Part shown: piece after piece, positions 17,213 to 25,773 of the stretch | Numbering within the stretch: position 1 is the first letter of the stretch | How the letters are laid out: every line of letters starts with the position of its first letter | Origin: Thermodesulfovibrio yellowstonii | Lineage (GTDB): Bacteria; Nitrospirota; Thermodesulfovibrionia; Thermodesulfovibrionales; Dissulfurispiraceae | Direction: 5' to 3' | DNA: 64,000 bases | Assembly: GCA_020724365.1 (NCBI GenBank) | Contig: DYHD01000001.1 | Span: 1-64,000 of the forward strand | Position numbers and translations under genes: made by a program | The notes under the pieces: generated by a model | Databases searched by the model: none | The model's input: only the letters and a program-made list of their open reading frames with translations | What the model was told of the DNA's origin: nothing

Positions 17213-17218
17213 TATAAT
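17213..17218 (+). promoter_or_regulatory. -10 box of rel, 6 nt before its start codon
   Basis: Perfect TATAAT lies 6 nt before the ATG at 17225 with no Shine-Dalgarno between, so the mRNA would begin at or next to the start codon. No convincing -35 is at the right distance (TTAACA 17193-17198 is 14 nt away, TTGAAC 17183-17188 24 nt). Confidence 0.4.
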
Positions 17219-17224
17219 TACATT

Positions 17225-19336
17225 ATGGTAACTATTGAACAATTGATAGAAAAAATTCTTTCATATAACCCAAAGGCTAACATAGAAAGAATAAGACGTG
17301 CATATGTGTTTTCAAGAGAGGCACATTGTGCTCAAAAAAGAGTTGAAGGTTCTCCTTATATTCACCATCCTCTTTCTGTGGCTTTCATACTTGCTGAAAT
17401 GCATCTCGATTCTGCAACTATTGCAGCAGGGCTTCTACATGATACCATCGAGGATACTGATATGTCTTTGAATGATATTAAAGACATGTTTGGAAGTGAA
17501 ATAGTTTTTCTTGTTGAGGCTGTTACAAAACTGAGCAAGGTAGAATTCAAGACAAAAGAAGATGCACAGGCTGAGAATTTCAGGAAGATGTTTCTTGCTA
17601 TGTCTAAGGATGTAAGAGTCATACTTATCAAGTTTGCTGATCGCCTACATAATATGAGAACAATTGGATTTTTATCAGAAGAGAGACAAGAGAAAATAGC
17701 TAATGAAACACTTGAAATATATGCACCCCTTGCTAATAGGCTCGGTATTAATTGGTTAAAAATCGAGTTTGAGGATTTATGCTTTAAGGTCTTGATGCCT
17801 GAGCTTTTCAAAGAACTACAAGGAAAGGTTGCTAAGTATATTGAAGTTCATGAAAAATATTTTGAAGAAGTTAAGGAAAGCATCTATACACGGCTTCTTG
17901 CATCAGGAATTGAAGCAAAAATTAAAAGCAGGATCAAAAATATATATAGCATTTATAATAAAATTTTAAAGCAAAAGATTACATTTGAACAGATATATGA
18001 TGTAATAGGCTTCAGAATTATAACAGATACCATCCCACATTGTTATGAAATTTTAAGCATTATCCACTCTTTATGGCCCCACATACCAGGAAGATTCAAA
18101 GACTTTATAAGTCTCCCTAAATCCAACATGTACGAGTCTCTTCATACCACTGTTGTTGGACCCTCAGGATATCAGATGGAATTTCAAATACGCACTCATG
18201 AAATGGATTTAATCGCTGAGGAAGGCATTGCGGCCCACTGGAGGTATAAAGAAAAGGATATGCTTGACTCAAAAAACGCCCGTTATGTTGCATGGCTGAG
18301 AGATCTAATAAAAGAGATTTCAGATGCTAAAGAGTTTCTTGAAGCTGTGAAAGGAGAGGTTATCCCAGAAACAGTGTATGTATTTACTCCTAAGGGTGAT
18401 ATAAAGGAATTGCCAGTAGGCTCTACATCAATTGATTACGCTTATAGTATTCATACCGAAGTTGGTAATAAATGCATAGGGGCAAAGGTGAATGGCAGGA
18501 TAGTTCCTCTCAGACAGAAACTCAATAGCGGAGATGTTATAGAGATAATAACTTCAGCCTCTCAAACACCTTCCAAAGATTGGCTTAAATATGTTGTTAC
18601 ACAGAGGGCAAAAAGCAAGATTAAACAGTGGATTAGAAACGAAGAGAGAAAGCAGAGCATATCACTTGGCACAAGTTTAATTGAAGAAGAAATTAGAAGG
18701 CATTCCTTACCCCTTAGCATTATTAAATCAAAAAAGATGGCTGAGGTGCTAAAGTCATTCGGCATCCAGTCTCTTGAAGATTTATATGTACTCGTCGGTT
18801 TTGGCAAACTCTCTGCCCATCAGGTTGTCAATAGGCTAATGCCTGAAAAACACGAAGAAGAGATTACCCCAAAACCTATAAAACCAACTAGTTCGCAAAG
18901 AAGTATTATAAAAATTAAGGGTATTGATAATGTGCTTTATCATATAGGAAAGTGTTGTTTTCCTGTGCCTGGTGACGATGTGATAGGCTTTATAACAAAA
19001 GGCAAAGGCGTAACAATACACAGGCTAGGCTGTGCAAATCTTGAAAGATTAGCATTAAATTCTGAAAGGCTTGTAGATGTTGAGTGGATAGAAGATGGTG
19101 ATGCAACAGCTCCTGTAAAGTTATCTATTGAAGCAATGGATAAACCCGGAATTCTTGCTAACCTTAGTGCTCTTATATCTGCTGCGAATATAAATATTAC
19201 ATATGTAAGAGCAAATTCAACCTCAGATAAAAGGGCAATTATAGATCTGATACTCGATATTAAAAATAAGAAACAGCTTTTTAATATCCAAAATAAGATA
19301 GCCCAGATGCAAGGCATATTAAATATTAGAAGATAA
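17225..19336 (+). CDS. Bifunctional (p)ppGpp synthetase/hydrolase (Rel/SpoT family)
   Basis: The 703-residue long-form RSH enzyme has an HD hydrolase domain (~25-180) with HHPLSVA and LLHDTIEDT intact, a synthetase domain (~240-350) with RIKNIYSIYNKI and RFKDFISLPKSN, a TGS domain (VYVFTPKGDIKELPVGST, ~390), a zinc-finger/helical region with CCFPVPGDDVIGF, and a C-terminal ACT domain (~630-703). The RFKD form of the RxKD motif marks bifunctional enzymes rather than monofunctional RelA. It is the only RSH in this window. The ATG seems leaderless (see the -10 entry). Confidence 0.95.
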   Translation: MVTIEQLIEKILSYNPKANIERIRRAYVFSREAHCAQKRVEGSPYIHHPLSVAFILAEMHLDSATIAAGLLHDTIEDTDMSLNDIKDMFGSEIVFLVEAVTKLSKVEFKTKEDAQAENFRKMFLAMSKDVRVILIKFADRLHNMRTIGFLSEERQEKIANETLEIYAPLANRLGINWLKIEFEDLCFKVLMPELFKELQGKVAKYIEVHEKYFEEVKESIYTRLLASGIEAKIKSRIKNIYSIYNKILKQKITFEQIYDVIGFRIITDTIPHCYEILSIIHSLWPHIPGRFKDFISLPKSNMYESLHTTVVGPSGYQMEFQIRTHEMDLIAEEGIAAHWRYKEKDMLDSKNARYVAWLRDLIKEISDAKEFLEAVKGEVIPETVYVFTPKGDIKELPVGSTSIDYAYSIHTEVGNKCIGAKVNGRIVPLRQKLNSGDVIEIITSASQTPSKDWLKYVVTQRAKSKIKQWIRNEERKQSISLGTSLIEEEIRRHSLPLSIIKSKKMAEVLKSFGIQSLEDLYVLVGFGKLSAHQVVNRLMPEKHEEEITPKPIKPTSSQRSIIKIKGIDNVLYHIGKCCFPVPGDDVIGFITKGKGVTIHRLGCANLERLALNSERLVDVEWIEDGDATAPVKLSIEAMDKPGILANLSALISAANINITYVRANSTSDKRAIIDLILDIKNKKQLFNIQNKIAQMQGILNIRR

Positions 19337-19357
19337 TTTTTTATTTTAATTTTTTAC

Positions 19358-19386
19358 TTGACAAATCTAATTCTTCTTGGTATCGT
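19358..19386 (+). promoter_or_regulatory. Sigma-70-type promoter of the HU gene
   Basis: TTGACA (19358-19363) and TATCGT (19381-19386) are 17 nt apart, predicting a start near 19393 and a ~48-nt leader ending in AAAGGAGG before the HU ATG. The -35 is a perfect consensus. Confidence 0.7.
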
Positions 19387-19440
19387 TTATTAAAGTCTTT
19401 TTAAATTCAATATTCTTATTAAAAAAGGAGGTAGAGTATC

Positions 19441-19713
19441 ATGACCAAAGCTGAGTTAATTGATAAGGTTGCTACTTCAGCGGGAATTACTAAGGCTGAT
19501 GCAGCTAAGTCTCTTGACGCTACAATTGATAGTGTTAAAGCTGCACTCAAAAAAGGGCAGAAAGTTACCCTTGTAGGATTTGGCACTTTTTCTGTTAGCA
19601 AGAGAAAAGCAAGAAAGGGACGCAATCCGAGAACTGGAGAAGAAATCAAGATTCCTGCAACAAAAGTTCCAAAATTTACAGCCGGCAAATCATTAAAAGA
19701 TGCAGTAAAATAG
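19441..19713 (+). CDS. HU-family histone-like DNA-binding protein
   Basis: At 90 residues this is a typical single-domain HU: N-terminal helices ([16 protein letters not shown]), [15 protein letters not shown] and the DNA-intercalating arm with [13 protein letters not shown] (~60-72), ending in [12 protein letters not shown]. It acts as a dimer that bends and compacts DNA. It has its own promoter, a strong Shine-Dalgarno (AAAGGAGG) and an adjacent terminator, so it is monocistronic. Sequence alone does not separate HupA from HupB. Confidence 0.96.
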   Translation: MTKAELIDKVATSAGITKADAAKSLDATIDSVKAALKKGQKVTLVGFGTFSVSKRKARKGRNPRTGEEIKIPATKVPKFTAGKSLKDAVK

Positions 19714-19734
19714 TTTTCTTTTTTTTTCTTTAAG

Positions 19735-19764
19735 ACGGGCGACAAGTTGTCGCCCGTTATTTTT
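19735..19764 (+). terminator. Intrinsic terminator of the HU gene
   Basis: ACGGGCGACAA and TTGTCGCCCGT pair perfectly over 11 bp (19735-19745 / 19747-19757), closing to a 3-7 nt loop in practice, followed by TATTTTT. Confidence 0.85.
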
Positions 19765-19866
19765 GATCTATACCTGTCTAAAATATCGCTTCGCTGGTAA
19801 TGACAATGATGTGGTTTGTCTTTCCCCACCGTTGCACCATAACTACTCCATATTCTTGCTTAATCA

Positions 19867-20679
19867 TTATCCCAGACCTACAGCAAGCACCATCATTAAA
19901 GCAAAGCCTAGCATAGAACCCAATGTTGCTATATCAGTATTGCCGTTCCTTTGAGACTCAGGGATAATGTCCTCTACTACAACAAATATCATAGCCCCTG
20001 CAGCAAATCCCAAAGCATAAGGCAGCAGAGGCTGTACAACCATAACAGCTACAGCGCCTAAAATACATGCAGTCAATTCAACAACTCCTGATAATTGACC
20101 ATACCAGAAACTCTTAAATCTTCCTACCCCTTCCCGTCGTAATGAAAATGCAACCGCTGCGCCTTCAGGCAGGTTGTGCAGTGCAATGCCAACAGCAATC
20201 GCTATAGCGCCTGTTAGCGATGCTGCCGGTGACCCTGCGCCTGCTGCTCCGAAGGCGACCCCAACTGCTAATCCTTCAGGAACATTGTGAAGGGCAACAG
20301 CTAAAACAAGCAAGGTAGTTCTCCTCCATGAGGTCTTAAGCCCCTCTGCATCTTCTGTTGCAAATCCAGGATGTAGATGGGGCAGTGTTTTATCAATTAT
20401 TCGAAGGAATATTCCTCCTAAAATAAAGCCAGTTAGAGGAGGAAACCATTCTGGAATGTTTTTTCCTGATGACATCTCCAGAGATGGTGCAAGTAATGAC
20501 CAGAAACTTGCAGCAATCATAACTCCACCTGCAAAGCCGAGCATTCCATCAAGAACCTTTCTGTTAATCTCTTTTTTTACAAATACTCCGAAGGCGCCGA
20601 TAGAAGTGCCAAGCCATGAAAAACAGGCAGCAATAAACGCCTGTGCAATAGGATGTACATCTTTCAATAGCTCTAACAT
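19867..20679 (-). CDS. ZIP-family divalent metal transporter (GufA/ZupT-like)
   Basis: The 270-residue protein has about eight hydrophobic segments and the two metal-binding helices of ZIP carriers: ALHNVPEGLAVG (~130-141) and ALHNLPEGAAVA (~162-173), plus EDIIPES in a later helix. These His, Asn and Glu residues form the binuclear metal site. A short His-containing loop (KTLPHLHPGF, ~98-107) lies in the variable segment. It would import zinc or related ions across the inner membrane. It is monocistronic and divergent from the cytochrome gene. Confidence 0.93.
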   Translation of the reverse strand: MLELLKDVHPIAQAFIAACFSWLGTSIGAFGVFVKKEINRKVLDGMLGFAGGVMIAASFWSLLAPSLEMSSGKNIPEWFPPLTGFILGGIFLRIIDKTLPHLHPGFATEDAEGLKTSWRRTTLLVLAVALHNVPEGLAVGVAFGAAGAGSPAASLTGAIAIAVGIALHNLPEGAAVAFSLRREGVGRFKSFWYGQLSGVVELTACILGAVAVMVVQPLLPYALGFAAGAMIFVVVEDIIPESQRNGNTDIATLGSMLGFALMMVLAVGLG

Positions 20680-20722
20680 TAATAGTTATTTTACACGAAT
20701 ATTAAAAAATATAAATTAATTA

Positions 20723-20751
20723 TTGCATCGGCATCTTTTTTTTAATATAAT
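20723..20751 (+). promoter_or_regulatory. Promoter of the cytochrome gene cluster
   Basis: TTGCAT (20723-20728) and perfect TATAAT (20746-20751) are separated by 17 nt, predicting a start near 20758. Shine-Dalgarno AAAGGAGG (20773-20780) follows. Confidence 0.55.
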
Positions 20752-20788
20752 TATGATTAAGACGCCATAAAGAAAGGAGGTGAAAAAA

Positions 20789-21160
20789 ATGAGAATACTA
20801 AAAATCATCTTTTTATCAATAGTTGTCCTTGGCCTGATATTTTCAGTTGCTTTTGCGGCAAAGCATCTACCTGAGGAGAGAGGAAAGGCCCTTTTTGAGA
20901 ACCCTAAGTTTGCCGGTGGGGTAAAGTCATGTAATGAGTGCCACCCAGGTGGTAGGGGCTTAGAAAAGGCTGCTGATAAAAAAGAGTTTAATATCATGGG
21001 CAAGACTCAGAAGAGCCTTGAGGAGGCGGTAAATTTCTGTATCGTACACGCCAATAAAGGCAAGGCTATCGCGGTAGATTCACCAGACATGAAAGACATG
21101 GTTGCATACATAAAGTCCCTTAAGGGGAAAGCGCCGGCGCCGAAAAAGCCAGGCTATTAA
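20789..21160 (+). CDS. Small monohaem c-type cytochrome, periplasmic
   Basis: A signal peptide (ILKIIFLSIVVLGLIFSVAFA) precedes a ~100-residue class-I-like cytochrome with one haem motif, CNECH (~49-53), and a C-terminal DMKDMVAYIKSL helix whose Met is a candidate axial ligand. The start at 20789 lies 8 nt after AAAGGAGG; a GTG 9 nt upstream overlaps that site and is rejected. It opens a cluster with a membrane cytochrome, suggesting a short electron-transfer chain. Confidence 0.85.
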   Translation: MRILKIIFLSIVVLGLIFSVAFAAKHLPEERGKALFENPKFAGGVKSCNECHPGGRGLEKAADKKEFNIMGKTQKSLEEAVNFCIVHANKGKAIAVDSPDMKDMVAYIKSLKGKAPAPKKPGY

Positions 21161-21167
21161 TAAAAAT

Positions 21168-21190
21168 AGGGGGCATATGCCCCCTTCTCT
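21168..21190 (+). terminator. G+C-rich hairpin between two cytochrome genes
   Basis: AGGGGGCAT/ATGCCCCCT (21168-21185) forms a stable stem followed by a poor T-run (TCTCTT). It may partly terminate, or stabilise the 3' end of the upstream cytochrome mRNA, rather than end the operon. Confidence 0.45.
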
Positions 21191-21215
21191 TCAAATGTTT
21201 TTAGGAGATGCCTGA

Positions 21216-21962
21216 ATGCCAATATTTTTTCTTAAATCTATCCTATCGTTTTTTCTCATTTTTTTAACACTATCTGCTATGTTTACAATGTTTGAGATAT
21301 TTGGAAGGACAGAAAAGAAATTTAATATCGAAAAACTCAAAAAGATACACAAGATAAATGGAAGACTTTATGTGCTTCTCTATTTAGTCATAGCCTATTT
21401 ATGTCTTGATTTTATAGTAAATACAAAGGCAGAACTTTCCCCGCGCGGCGCATTTCACAGTGTCTTTGCGATAACCATTATAATACTGCTTCTTCTTAAG
21501 GTTTCTTTTATAAGGATTTATAGGCAATTTTATAATCAAGCTAAAACCATAGGACTTTTAATAGCCCTGATAACCTTTGGCATGGCAGGGACCTCCACAG
21601 GATACTACCTTATTGTTACCAAGTTCGGCACAGAGTTGTTTCCAACGCAAAAGACTGTAACAGAAAAGATGACGGTGAAAGATGGAATTATAGTTAGAAC
21701 AGACCCAGAAAGCATAGAAAAAGGCAAAGGGCTTTATGATTCGAAATGTTATTTCTGTCACGACCCCCACAGTACAGAATGGATTGTAGGACCCGGACAT
21801 AAAAACATTATGAAAAACCCGATACTTCCGGTAAGCAAGAGACCAGCTACACCTGAAAACATTATGGAACAGATAATAAACCCTTACAAGAATATGCCAT
21901 CTTTTTCATATATGTCTAAAGATGAGATGTTGAATTTAATAGCTTATTTAAATACCCTTTAA
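21216..21962 (+). CDS. Membrane protein with four helices and a C-terminal cytochrome c domain
   Basis: Four hydrophobic helices (~5-25, 50-68, 80-98, 110-130) are followed by a domain with one CYFCH haem motif (~185-189) and a C-terminal MLNLIAYLNTL helix. Conserved-looking histidines in IHKINGR (~45) and AFHSVFA (~80) could bind haem b between helices, as in b561-like proteins. It would sit in the inner membrane with the haem c domain outside. AGGAG precedes the ATG by 8 nt. The electron donor and acceptor are not evident. Confidence 0.75.
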   Translation: MPIFFLKSILSFFLIFLTLSAMFTMFEIFGRTEKKFNIEKLKKIHKINGRLYVLLYLVIAYLCLDFIVNTKAELSPRGAFHSVFAITIIILLLLKVSFIRIYRQFYNQAKTIGLLIALITFGMAGTSTGYYLIVTKFGTELFPTQKTVTEKMTVKDGIIVRTDPESIEKGKGLYDSKCYFCHDPHSTEWIVGPGHKNIMKNPILPVSKRPATPENIMEQIINPYKNMPSFSYMSKDEMLNLIAYLNTL

Positions 21963-21965
21963 AAA

Positions 21966-23981
21966 ATGCCAAGAGACATTCCTATAGGAAATGGAAGTTT
22001 CCTTATCACTTTTGATCAAAACTATTGCTTGAGAGACATCTACTACCCTCATGCAGGCAAAGAAAATCATACCGATGGCCACAAGTTCAGGCTTGGTTTA
22101 TGGGTAGATGGTATCTTTGAATGGATTACAGATAAATGGAATCTCAGGCTTGATTACCTGTCTGATACACTTGTAACATATGTCACTGCTTTTAATAACG
22201 GTCTTAAAGTAAGCCTTCGCTGTAATGACCTCATAGATCACAGGGAGGATATCTACATTAAAAAGATAATTCTTAAAAATTATTCTCACGCAGAAAGAGA
22301 AGTCCGAATCTTTTTTCATCACGACTTCCATATACTTGAAACCACTACAGGAGATACAGCCTATTACGATCCTGATGAAAAGGCAATGATACATTACAAG
22401 GCAGATCGTTATTTCCTGATTAGTGGCATGAGAGAAAGTAGGCAAGGAATTGATCAGTATGCGACAGGCATTAAGGAGTTTCGCGGATTTGAAGGGACAT
22501 GGCGTGATGCAGAGGATGGAAGGCTTGAGGGCGCGCCAATATCTCAAGGTTCCGTTGATTCAACGATTTCATTTACTATGAAGGTCTTACCAGAAGCTGA
22601 GCAGACTTTGTATTACTGGATATGCGCAGGTAAAAATTATGCTGATGTTAACCGACTTAATAAGATGATATTGGGACATGGTATTGAGTATTTCATTAAA
22701 AGAACAGAGAATTACTGGAAGGCATGGGTAAATAAGGAAGATATTGACCTGTCAGCATTGTCTGAAAGTATCATCACTCTTTTCAAAAGAAGTTTGCTTA
22801 TATTGAGAACAAATATAGACTCAGGAGGCGCCATAATAGCTGGCAATGACTCTGATATTCAGCATTTTGCAAGAGATACTTATAGCTATATGTGGCCGAG
22901 AGACGGAGCCCTCGTTGCTTATGCCCTTGACCTTGCAGGTTATCATGGTATAACGAGAAGATTTTTTGAATTCTGCCTAGAGATAGTTAGAAGAGGTAAA
23001 GAATCGGTAGGCTATTTCCTTCATAAATATAATCCAGATGGCTCTCTGGGAAGTTCATGGCATCCATGGACACTAAATGAAAATAAGCAACTTCCAATAC
23101 AGGAAGATGGCACAGGATTGATCTTGTGGTCACTGTGGTATCATTTTGATAGATCCAGAGACATAGAGTTTATATCAGGAGTTTACGATAATCTCATAAT
23201 TAGGTGTGGAGATTTTCTTGCATCATACAGGGATTTTGATACAGGATTGCCACTGCCGTCTTATGATCTCTGGGAAGAAAAATGGGGCATTCATACATTT
23301 ACAGTCTCAGCAATCTATGGTGGACTTAAGGCATCAGAGAATTTTGCTGAATTTTTTGGAGATAAGAAAAGGTCAAGGATTTACAGAGGTGCAGCAGACA
23401 AGGTTAAAAAATCAATGGAAAAGTATCTTTACAGTGATAATGAGAAAAGGTTTCTAAAGACTCTTATCCCTGAAAAGGATGGGTCTTTCAAGATAGATTT
23501 AACGATTGATGCAAGCATCTATGCCCCTTTTTATTTTGGTGTCTTTGAACCTGATGACGAAAAGGTCATAAATACAATGAATGCAATAAAGGGGCGGTTA
23601 TGGGTTAAGACCAATGTAGGTGGGATAGCAAGATATGAAGGAGACGATTACCATAAGATAACTGATGACTTAGAAAATGTTCCGGGAAACCCATGGTTTA
23701 TATGCACACTCTGGCTTGCCCAATGGCATATAGCAAAGGCAAAAGAAAAAGATGAACTGAAAGAGGCAATGCCTATTCTTGAGTGGGTGGCATCGAGGGC
23801 GTTGCCCTCTGGAGTCCTTGCTGAGCAGGTTCACCCTTTCACAAATAAGCCTCTCTCTGTTTCGCCCCTTACATGGAGCCATGCTGCTTTTGTTACAACA
23901 GTTCTCGAATATCTCTATAAACTTGAGAAGGTTTATGTATGCCCTACATGTGGAATGCCCTTACAAAGGTTAAAAAGATGA
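21966..23981 (+). CDS. Glycoside hydrolase family 15 (glucoamylase/trehalase-type)
   Basis: The 671-residue protein has the N-terminal beta-sandwich (FDQNYCLRDIYYPHAGKEN) and the (alpha/alpha)6 barrel of GH15: YMWPRDGALVAYAL (~309-322), QEDGTGLILWSLW, DLWEEKWG with a candidate general acid (~436), and LAEQVHP with the candidate base (~619). It should hydrolyse alpha-glucosides such as glycogen-derived dextrins or trehalose; no signal peptide is seen, so it is cytoplasmic. Oddly, the C-terminus ends in CPTCGMPL, half of a zinc knuckle. It starts 3 nt after the membrane cytochrome. Confidence 0.9.
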   Translation: MPRDIPIGNGSFLITFDQNYCLRDIYYPHAGKENHTDGHKFRLGLWVDGIFEWITDKWNLRLDYLSDTLVTYVTAFNNGLKVSLRCNDLIDHREDIYIKKIILKNYSHAEREVRIFFHHDFHILETTTGDTAYYDPDEKAMIHYKADRYFLISGMRESRQGIDQYATGIKEFRGFEGTWRDAEDGRLEGAPISQGSVDSTISFTMKVLPEAEQTLYYWICAGKNYADVNRLNKMILGHGIEYFIKRTENYWKAWVNKEDIDLSALSESIITLFKRSLLILRTNIDSGGAIIAGNDSDIQHFARDTYSYMWPRDGALVAYALDLAGYHGITRRFFEFCLEIVRRGKESVGYFLHKYNPDGSLGSSWHPWTLNENKQLPIQEDGTGLILWSLWYHFDRSRDIEFISGVYDNLIIRCGDFLASYRDFDTGLPLPSYDLWEEKWGIHTFTVSAIYGGLKASENFAEFFGDKKRSRIYRGAADKVKKSMEKYLYSDNEKRFLKTLIPEKDGSFKIDLTIDASIYAPFYFGVFEPDDEKVINTMNAIKGRLWVKTNVGGIARYEGDDYHKITDDLENVPGNPWFICTLWLAQWHIAKAKEKDELKEAMPILEWVASRALPSGVLAEQVHPFTNKPLSVSPLTWSHAAFVTTVLEYLYKLEKVYVCPTCGMPLQRLKR

Positions 23982-23993
23982 AGGAGGTTTAAG

Positions 23994-24218
23994 ATGCCAG
24001 AAGTAGAGGATAACTATGAAAATGAGACAATCTGCATAAAATTTTGCGGTTCCTGCCCAACCTATCCGGGGATAAAAGGTGAGGTGTTGTTTTGTGCAAG
24101 AGGAAAGAGCATATCTCCAAAGCAGAAATCAGGATGTAACTGTGGACTCTGTGATATATGGAATAAATATGACCTAACAGATTTCTATTACTGCATTAAA
24201 AGAGCGGAGGGAGAATGA
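23994..24218 (+). CDS. Small cysteine-cluster protein (DUF2769 family)
   Basis: The 74 residues contain eight cysteines, seven of them in the DUF2769 pattern: CGSCPTYPG, FCARGKS, GCNCGLC and YYC. Such proteins are small, probably metal-binding (Zn or Fe-S), and of unknown function. AAGGAGG lies just before the ATG. It overlaps the flavin reductase gene by 4 nt (ATGA), which suggests the two are made together and that this may be an electron-transfer or assembly partner. Confidence 0.8.
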   Translation: MPEVEDNYENETICIKFCGSCPTYPGIKGEVLFCARGKSISPKQKSGCNCGLCDIWNKYDLTDFYYCIKRAEGE

Positions 24219-24940
24219 TCTCAGGAATAAATGAATTCGAAACAAAGGTAATAGAGATCATACAAAGGACAGGTGATGTAAAAAGTTTCAGGTTTGCAGT
24301 TCCTGAAGAAATTAACTTCAAGCCTGGTCAATTCTTTGTATTGACGATAAAAATAAGAGATCAGGAGGCAACAAAGCACTTCTCTTTTTCAAATTCACCT
24401 ACAGAGAAGGGATATGTAGAATTTACAAAGAGGATAACCAACAGTGAATTCTCACAGGCATTAGATAAGCTCAGGGTAGGGGATTGGGCAAGGCTAAAGT
24501 TACCCTATGGACTCTTTACTTTTGAGGGTGAGTACGAAAAGATAGCTTTTATTATTGGAGGAATCGGGATAACCGCCGTCAGGAGTATGTGTAAGTATGT
24601 ATGTGACGAAAAACTGCCCACTGACATAATTCTCGTATACGCTAACAGGACTGAGAATGATATAGCTTTTCATGATGATTTTCTCCAGATGGAGGCAGAA
24701 AATAAAAAACTTAAGATTGTTTATACTACAAACAATCCAATAGATAAAGATGCATGGAAAGGAAGAATCGGAACCATTAATAGTGAGATGGTGAAGGAAG
24801 CAATACCAGATTATGCTGACAGGATATTTTATATATGTGGTCCTCCAAAGATGGTAGATTATTTGCGCTCCATTTTGTCAAATGAATTGAAACTTGACAG
24901 AGGAAAAATTAAATGGGAGCATTTCCTTGGTTACGAATGA
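24215..24940 (+). CDS. Ferredoxin-NADP reductase-like FAD oxidoreductase
   Basis: The 241-residue protein has a FAD-binding beta-barrel with KHFSFSNSP (~68-76, the RxYS-type motif with H and F substituted), a phosphate-binding turn, then a nucleotide domain with GGIGITAVRSM (~112-122) and YICGPPKMV. It lacks a ferredoxin domain, so electrons must go to a separate acceptor, perhaps the adjacent cysteine-cluster protein or cytochromes. Typical length for the FNR superfamily. It is last in this cluster. Confidence 0.88.
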   Translation: MISGINEFETKVIEIIQRTGDVKSFRFAVPEEINFKPGQFFVLTIKIRDQEATKHFSFSNSPTEKGYVEFTKRITNSEFSQALDKLRVGDWARLKLPYGLFTFEGEYEKIAFIIGGIGITAVRSMCKYVCDEKLPTDIILVYANRTENDIAFHDDFLQMEAENKKLKIVYTTNNPIDKDAWKGRIGTINSEMVKEAIPDYADRIFYICGPPKMVDYLRSILSNELKLDRGKIKWEHFLGYE

Positions 24941-25303
24941 TGACAGGTCTCGCCTATCCTAAAAGATGATGTGGCATAAGACAGCCGGGACGGCTATTCT
25001 GCCGGATTAAGTATGTTTAAAAAATTCTATATTTGACCCAATGTTTCACTTTAGCTATGAAAACTGCTTGAACTCTTCCATGCATTTCTTATGATGACTT
25101 TTTCTGATTTTTTTTGATAAACTCTTTCTTATGGGTATAATCCTCCTTATCTCATTTTGAGATTTGTTTAAAGCATTGAGGATTATAGCCCAAATTGAAT
25201 TTGCTGAAAACACTTTACATTATTACATTTTATTAATTGATGATATTTATGATAGCGGTATAATAATGTAAATTAGGTGCTTCAAATTTTTCTAAAAGAT
25301 TAC
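24941..25303. other. Intergenic region with repeat remnants and a cruciform-like hairpin
   Basis: No coding signal is seen. 25004-25032 is the second copy of the 29-bp repeat at 6309-6337 (27 of 29 identical). GACAGGTCTCGCCTATCC near 24954 resembles degenerate intergenic repeat tips. TATAATCCTC (25136-25145) and GAGGATTATA (25178-25187) form a 10-bp stem enclosing a smaller ATCTCA/TGAGAT stem, which is either a decayed element or a terminator-like structure. Confidence 0.45.
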
Positions 25304-25350
25304 TGGTATAATTAGCTTTGAAATCAATGGGTTAACTCTTTCAAGTTAAC
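25304..25350 (+). promoter_or_regulatory. Extended -10 promoter and inverted repeat before the thiamine-binding-like gene
   Basis: TGGTATAAT (25304-25312) is an extended -10. GTTAACT/AGTTAAC (25331-25337 / 25344-25350) lies just downstream of the predicted start, a position where a repressor or a small leader hairpin could act. No TPP-riboswitch consensus is present. Confidence 0.4.
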
Positions 25351-25401
25351 AGATTATTTTAATTTTAATATATTGTCAATAGTAAAGAGTGGAGGAATTA
25401 T

Positions 25402-25707
25402 ATGTTAACTGAATTCAGCATCGTTCCTTTAGGTGTTGGCAGTAGTTTAAGCGACAGGTTATCCTTAGTCCTTAAGATTATTGATGAAAGCGGCATACCT
25501 TATAAGGTCAATCCAATGGGTACAGTAATCGAGGGTGAATGGGAAGAAACAATGGGTCTTATAAAGAAATGCAGAGACGAACTAATGAAAAAAGAAGAAA
25601 GGGTGCTTATTTTAATCAAAATAGATGATAGAAAGTCAAAATCCAATGCTATAAATGAAAAAGTAGCTTCAATAGAGATGAAACTCGGTAAATCTTTAAA
25701 AAAGTAA
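25402..25707 (+). CDS. MTH1187-family thiamine-binding-like protein (DUF77)
   Basis: The 101-residue ferredoxin-like-fold protein starts EFSIVPLGVGSSLS and has YKVNPMGTVIEGEWE (~34-48), the strand-turn signature of the MTH1187/YqgV family, whose relatives bind thiamine or HMP. The C-terminus is a helix rich in Lys. GGAGGA precedes the ATG. Ligand and role are not established for this family; thiD is in this window but 13 kb away. Confidence 0.85.
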   Translation: MLTEFSIVPLGVGSSLSDRLSLVLKIIDESGIPYKVNPMGTVIEGEWEETMGLIKKCRDELMKKEERVLILIKIDDRKSKSNAINEKVASIEMKLGKSLKK

Positions 25708-25773
25708 GAATATTTTAAAAGCTATGCTATCTTTTGATATAAATACCAAATTTTTATTACAGGAATATTAAAT

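Noticed and set aside
17362-17811. 149-codon minus-strand frame
   Set aside because: Shadow of the rel gene; no motif or start signal.
24940-25000. Sigma-54 promoter near TGGCAT 24972
   Set aside because: The second element (TTGC at the right distance) is missing.
25313-25401. TPP riboswitch before the thiamine-binding-like gene
   Set aside because: No CTGAGA or ACCTGA-type conserved segments in the leader.
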